NCBI GenBank assembly: GCA_027490595.1
Contig: JAIXXU010000026.1
Coordinates: 1-10,978, forward strand
DNA length: 10,978 nt
Direction of reading: 5' to 3'
DNA from: Pseudomonadota bacterium
Lineage (GTDB): Bacteria; Bdellovibrionota_B; Oligoflexia; Silvanigrellales; Silvanigrellaceae
Shown here: one piece after another, positions 7,800 to 10,978 of the stretch
Layout of the letters: each line of letters begins with the position of its first letter
How positions within the stretch are numbered: the stretch's first letter is position 1
Made by a program: the position numbers and the translations under genes
The notes under the pieces: generated by a model
Told to the model about the DNA's origin: nothing
The model's database searches: none
The model's input: only the letters and a program-made list of their open reading frames with translations

Positions 7800-8498
7800 T
7801 TAGGATGATTTTAAAAAAACACATTCGTAGAAAGGAACTCCTTTCTCTTGAAACATTTTTTGAAACTGAGTTTCATAAGGCCCACCTTTTAATATTTCCG
7901 GACAACAGGAAACATTTAGTTCAGTTTTTTGGAACCCATTCTTCCACATCAAGGCGCATGTATGGTCAAAGTAAGCCTTAGAATCAGACTTAAACCAAAA
8001 AAAACCATTAGGGGCTAACTTATGTAAAATTTGCAGAACAAATTCCTGATCCATAATTCTATTTTTTTCGTGTTTCTCTTTAGGCCAAGGATCAGGAAAA
8101 AAAATACAAATTCCGCCTAAGGAGCTTAAAGGCACTGCATCTAAAATAAATTTTTCACCATCACACAAAATAATTTTAGCATTTTGAATTTTATGGTTTT
8201 TTATTTTTCTTGCTGCTTTGACAACTCTTTTATAGGTAATATCACAACCTATAAAATTAAGAGCTGGGTTATTTTGGGACATTTCGACAATGTTTTTTCC
8301 CATATAGCAGCCAATTTCAAGAATTGTTTTTTCATAACTAGACAAGAAAGAAGGTTTTACTTCTGTAAATATTTCTGATTCTGTATACAAAATATCTGCT
8401 AAATTTAAGGCCTCTTTTAAATATGGATTTTCATGACGCGTAGCTGCTTGTATTCCATTTTTTAAAAGGTCAATAAGAACACCCTGATTTCTTTTCAC
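7800..8498 (-). CDS. trmB: tRNA (guanine-N7-)-methyltransferase
   Basis: TrmB uses S-adenosylmethionine to methylate N7 of G46 in the variable loop of tRNAs. The 232 residues show a Rossmann-type methyltransferase. The cofactor-binding motif is ILEIGCYMGKNI (59-70), followed by NFIGCDITYKR (81-91) and CDGEKF (112-117). The TrmB hallmark FFPDPWPKEKHEKNR (133-147) carries the catalytic Asp. The C-terminal signature TQFQKMFQEKGVPFY (210-224) matches the family's TxYExxFxxxGxxIY. The start codon is GTG at 8498; the next in-frame Met is far inside the cofactor domain. AAGGAAAG, overlapping the stop codon of the preceding ATPase gene, acts as a rather distant ribosome site, separated from the GTG by eight U. 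Spacing to the ATPase stop is 14 bases, so trmB is almost certainly cotranscribed with the ABC genes although functionally unrelated. Confidence 0.95.
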   Translation of the reverse strand: MKRNQGVLIDLLKNGIQAATRHENPYLKEALNLADILYTESEIFTEVKPSFLSSYEKTILEIGCYMGKNIVEMSQNNPALNFIGCDITYKRVVKAARKIKNHKIQNAKIILCDGEKFILDAVPLSSLGGICIFFPDPWPKEKHEKNRIMDQEFVLQILHKLAPNGFFWFKSDSKAYFDHTCALMWKNGFQKTELNVSCCPEILKGGPYETQFQKMFQEKGVPFYECVFLKSS

Positions 8499-8512
8499 AA
8501 AAAAAACTTTCC

Positions 8513-9268
8513 TTAATAAAATAATTGATACATTTGTTCTTTTGTAAATTGATGTTTTTGACCTTCATGAACAAATTGTAGAATTTGTCCTCTTTGCAAA
8601 ACAGCAATACGGTTTCCATATTCTTCAGCCATATGCAAATTATGAGTGGTTAAAATGCAAGTAATGCCATGTTTTTTTATAAGAGATAAAGTCATTTTCA
8701 TATTATTATCTGCTGTGCGAGGATCAAGCGCACTCGTGTGTTCATCTAAAAGCAGCAAATCAGGGGGCTGCAATAGTGTCATACCTAGAGCAAACATTTG
8801 TTTTTCACCACCTGACAAATGATCTACTTCTTGATCTAATTTGCGACTCAGCTCAGGATTAAAATCATTCAAATATTTAGCTAGAAAATCTCTTTTTTTA
8901 ATATTATTTTCAAATGAACCTAGGCTATTTCGAGCATATAAATTAAAGTTTTCAAATAATGTTAAATGAGGAAACAAAGAATCATCACAATTTTGTGTTA
9001 ATGTTTTTACCTTGAGAGAATATTTTTTGGTAGAAATGGAATTTACATCAACTCCTTCAAATTTAACGGTGTTTTTTGGAGAATTAAGCCTCTTGTCTAT
9101 GAATTTTAAGAGAGAACTTTTTCCTGAACCATTGCTTCCTAACAAAATTAAAAAGTCTCGAGGGAAGACGTCAAAAGATACGTCTTTTAAAATAAATCCA
9201 GAAGAGGATGATATTTTATAACTGAGATTATTAACGCTAAGAATGGATTGTATATTTTTATTTACCAT
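8513..9268 (-). CDS. ABC transporter ATPase of a TrpXYZ/COG1101-type importer
   Basis: This cytoplasmic ATPase powers the permease encoded just upstream. Its 251 residues carry all core motifs: Walker A GSNGSGKSS (44-52, Lys50), Q-loop Gln92 in TLTQN, ABC signature LSGGEKQ (151-157), Walker B LLLLDE (Asp175, Glu176), D-loop SALD and switch His209 in LTTH. The DEHTSALDPRTA string and the N-terminal LSVNNLSYKI match the subfamily that accompanies ABC_sub_bind proteins. The frame also permits a TTG start at 9271, one codon earlier. I chose the ATG at 9268 because it shares its A with the permease stop (TGATG), a classic coupled junction, with AGGTG about 9 bases upstream. The substrate is unknown: relatives are annotated as amino-acid importers (tryptophan in some streptococci), and that should not be carried over without evidence. 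Confidence 0.93.
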   Translation of the reverse strand: MVNKNIQSILSVNNLSYKISSSSGFILKDVSFDVFPRDFLILLGSNGSGKSSLLKFIDKRLNSPKNTVKFEGVDVNSISTKKYSLKVKTLTQNCDDSLFPHLTLFENFNLYARNSLGSFENNIKKRDFLAKYLNDFNPELSRKLDQEVDHLSGGEKQMFALGMTLLQPPDLLLLDEHTSALDPRTADNNMKMTLSLIKKHGITCILTTHNLHMAEEYGNRIAVLQRGQILQFVHEGQKHQFTKEQMYQLFY

Positions 9269-10143
9269 CAAGCTGCACCTGACTTTGACATATTAGCAGT
9301 TCTTAAAAAGAAAATAAGCAACAAACCCAAAGACATTTTTAGATAAAGAGGATCAATATCAAGACGTAACAAAAAATTTAAACCTAAAAAATACACAAAA
9401 ACACCAATCAAACACGCCAAAAAATCGGTACCAGTTCTTACAACTGGAGTTGTGATAAAAACACGAGTAATTTGCTGGCCTAGAAGAATGGCGCAAATTC
9501 CTGTTAAAGTCATACCCAAACCCATGGAAATATCTGCATAACCTACGATTTGAGATGTAATGATGCCTGAACTAGCTGCAAGTAAATTGGTAAAAGAAAA
9601 GCCCAAGGAACGTATGAGTTCAAGAGGATACCCCAGGCGCCCAAGAAGCCTGGGATTATCACCCAAGGAGCGCATCAAAAGGCCTGCGCGAGAAGACATA
9701 AATAAAAGAGAAAAGAAACACACAGACAAACATGCCAGCGTGACTTGAAACCAACCACACCACTGACTTTTAGAAAAACCACTTGAAAATAACGTATTTA
9801 ATGAAGACAGATTTACATTAGGACGCCCTAAAATAATGAGATTTAAGCTAGTCAAAATAAAAACAACAAGAACACCCGCAAGCAGGGAATCGATATGACC
9901 GCCTCTTTGGATAAAACTTACAAAAACACCCACCAAAGCACCGCCCAGAAGAGCAACAAACGCACTTAAAAAAGGAGGGCAGCCAAGGGTTAGTAATTTT
10001 GCAAAAACAACGGCCCCAAGGACAAAACTACCATCCAACGACATGTCGGTAGCTCTAAGGAGATTGTAACTTGTACTAATTCCTATGGCCAAAGGCATAA
10101 ACGGCAATACTTGCGTCAGTATAGAAAGAATAAAACTAATCAT
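9268..10143 (-). CDS. ABC transporter permease, COG4120/TrpY type
   Basis: This 291-residue integral membrane subunit belongs to the BPD_transp_2 (branched-chain amino-acid/ribose-type) permeases. About eight hydrophobic segments are visible, including ones near 4-22, 38-54, 57-78, 86-106, 132-150, 183-200, 209-224 and 240-259, plus a final one near 266-280. Subfamily motifs are RATDMSLDGSF (30-40), HIDSLLAGVLV (83-93), MRSLGDNPRLLGRLG (157-171, the cytoplasmic coupling loop to the ATPase), and YADISMGLGMTL followed by LLGQQ (202-224). The start ATG at 10143 overlaps the stop of the substrate-binding protein in an ATGA. The stop TGA overlaps the ATPase start in TGATG, so all three subunits look translationally coupled. 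The length is within the family's range and no break is seen. Confidence 0.93.
   Translation of the reverse strand: MISFILSILTQVLPFMPLAIGISTSYNLLRATDMSLDGSFVLGAVVFAKLLTLGCPPFLSAFVALLGGALVGVFVSFIQRGGHIDSLLAGVLVVFILTSLNLIILGRPNVNLSSLNTLFSSGFSKSQWCGWFQVTLACLSVCFFSLLFMSSRAGLLMRSLGDNPRLLGRLGYPLELIRSLGFSFTNLLAASSGIITSQIVGYADISMGLGMTLTGICAILLGQQITRVFITTPVVRTGTDFLACLIGVFVYFLGLNFLLRLDIDPLYLKMSLGLLLIFFLRTANMSKSGAA
9632..9654. repeat. GC-rich inverted repeat inside the permease gene
   Basis: CCCAGGC (9632-9638) and GCCTGGG (9648-9654) form a perfect seven-pair, GC-rich stem around a nine-base loop. It stands out in AT-rich DNA. It encodes part of the NPRLLGRLG coupling loop. No U-run follows on the transcribed strand, so it is not a terminator. 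It may be a chance result of codon choice or a transcript-stability element. Confidence 0.35.
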
Positions 10144-10978
10144 TCATGCATGTCTTTTGTTATTTGTTTTTTGCTAACTAATGTTAAGCTGTAGTCTAGT
10201 TCATGAACGAGTTTCTCAAGACCATTTGCTTTTATATCTTGCATAATTGCAACATCATTGTTTACAAAAACATTTAGTTTTTTAAATTCTCCAATTGGCA
10301 AATTGCAAGCCTTAGCACCTTTAAGAATGTTAGCAATAAGCAAACCACCTTCAATTCCAATTTGAGTTTCTTGGACACCAAGGGCTACATGTGCACCCTC
10401 CTCTACAGAACCTTGATCTGAAGCAATAAGGGCAATATTTTTTTCTTTGGCTAAATTAACAAGAGTGGAAACACCACTAACAACGAGAATATCTTTTAAA
10501 ATAAATATGCCCTGGGTGTCTGATGGAATAGCGCGAGAAACACTATAAAGCTCAGGAAGAGAGTTGATCATATAAGACTTCATCACAATTCCTTGTTGTT
10601 TGGCAGCCTCCATAGCTAGTTTTACTTCCGGCAGAACTTTTTCAGATGAACTGTGAATAAGAACTAATTTATTAAGATTTGGATACAGCTTATGAATGAA
10701 TTCTAAAGATTTGTTCACCGGTATCTCATCATGAACAACCGCAGCGTTACATGGAGAACGTTTCTTTCTTTGTTCATCAGTAAGAGTGGAAGCTAAGCTT
10801 ACAATTTGCTGGTCGTGAATCATCCCCAGAGTCATTTCAGTGGCTGCAGTTCCAATGGGAACAACTATATCTACTTTTGCATCTTTGTATTTTTGTATTA
10901 TGGCGCGCAAGAATATGGAATCATTTTGAGCGTTTTCAACCCTTAGCGTGAAGGGTTTTTTTATCTCTTTGTTCAAGG
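10140..10978 (-). CDS. ABC transporter substrate-binding protein, ABC_sub_bind/TrpX family (5' end outside window)
   Basis: This is the periplasmic or lipid-anchored ligand receptor of the importer whose permease and ATPase follow. About 279 residues are visible and the frame is still open at the right edge. The first in-window start-like codon is only a TTG, and family members carry a signal peptide and roughly 50 more residues before this point, so the N-terminus is missing. Family features are FTLRVENAQNDS with VDIVVPIGTAATEM (first lobe), LNKLVLIHSSSE with GIVMKSYMINSLPEL (second lobe), GIFILKDILVVSG, IALIASDQGSVEEGAHVALGVQETQIGIEGG (described from its segments), and the closing ANILKGAKACNLPIGEFKKLNVFVNNDVA, read here as short motifs. 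The stop overlaps the permease ATG by 4 bases. The ligand is not predictable: relatives bind aromatic or other amino acids or related small molecules. Confidence 0.92.
   Translation of the reverse strand, partial: LNKEIKKPFTLRVENAQNDSIFLRAIIQKYKDAKVDIVVPIGTAATEMTLGMIHDQQIVSLASTLTDEQRKKRSPCNAAVVHDEIPVNKSLEFIHKLYPNLNKLVLIHSSSEKVLPEVKLAMEAAKQQGIVMKSYMINSLPELYSVSRAIPSDTQGIFILKDILVVSGVSTLVNLAKEKNIALIASDQGSVEEGAHVALGVQETQIGIEGGLLIANILKGAKACNLPIGEFKKLNVFVNNDVAIMQDIKANGLEKLVHELDYSLTLVSKKQITKDMHE
10938..10962 (+). terminator. Terminator-like hairpin on the plus strand, antisense to the substrate-binding-protein gene
   Basis: AACCCTT (10938-10944) and AAGGGTT (10951-10957) form a perfect seven-pair stem with a six-base loop (AGCGTG). 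In the plus direction a run of seven T (10956-10962) follows, which is the layout of an intrinsic terminator. It lies inside the coding region of the minus-strand substrate-binding protein, where the A-run encodes Lys-Lys. It could stop antisense transcripts, or be chance from Lys/Pro/Leu codons. The structure is seen; the function is inferred. Confidence 0.4.

Noticed and set aside
1..10978. Search for CRISPR arrays, tRNA genes, insertion-sequence ends, integrases, toxin-antitoxin or defence genes
   Set aside because: No regular spaced repeats, cloverleaf sequences, transposase motifs or known defence domains were seen on either strand by eye.

Overview
The window looks like ordinary chromosome from a low-GC Gram-negative bacterium. 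It combines an E. coli-type NADP isocitrate dehydrogenase, a queuosine-forming tRNA enzyme (QueG), and a HAMP-GAF-SpoIIE phosphatase with a periplasmic sensor segment. The proteins are rich in Lys, Asn and Ile and codon third positions favour A/T. Such phosphatases are frequent in low-GC deltaproteobacterial and Bdellovibrionota-type lineages, but the sequence alone does not settle the taxon. I see no phage, transposon, CRISPR, tRNA or rRNA signature.

Layout: all recognisable genes except one lie on the minus strand. At the left edge (1-1354) an unidentified partial ORF follows icd by 10 bases. Next comes an AT-rich divergent intergenic region (1355-1640), which holds the icd leader and a candidate forward promoter. 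The only plus-strand gene (1641-2624) encodes an unrecognised 327-residue protein. It runs tail-to-tail into a long minus-strand series with a 7-base overlap of the two coding ends.

In transcription order the minus-strand series is: an ABC substrate-binding protein (5' end outside the window), its permease, its ATPase, trmB, a cation diffusion facilitator, queG, a SpoIIE/RsbU-type phosphatase and an RluA-family rRNA pseudouridine synthase. The ABC genes overlap by 4 and 1 bases, and trmB starts 14 bases after the ATPase stop. The cation transporter and queG are 7 bases apart; the other gaps are 47-71 bases. The series therefore looks like one operon or a few overlapping ones. It mixes small-solute import, metal efflux, three RNA-modification enzymes (m7G46 of tRNA, queuosine of tRNA, pseudouridine of rRNA) and one signalling phosphatase. 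No shared pathway is evident beyond the RNA-modification theme.

No wholly new system is apparent. The points most worth a second look are four. The icd leader can fold to hide its Shine-Dalgarno sequence. A well-formed terminator-like hairpin lies antisense inside the substrate-binding-protein gene. The lone plus-strand protein is unidentified. The phosphatase has no visible partner-switching partner nearby.
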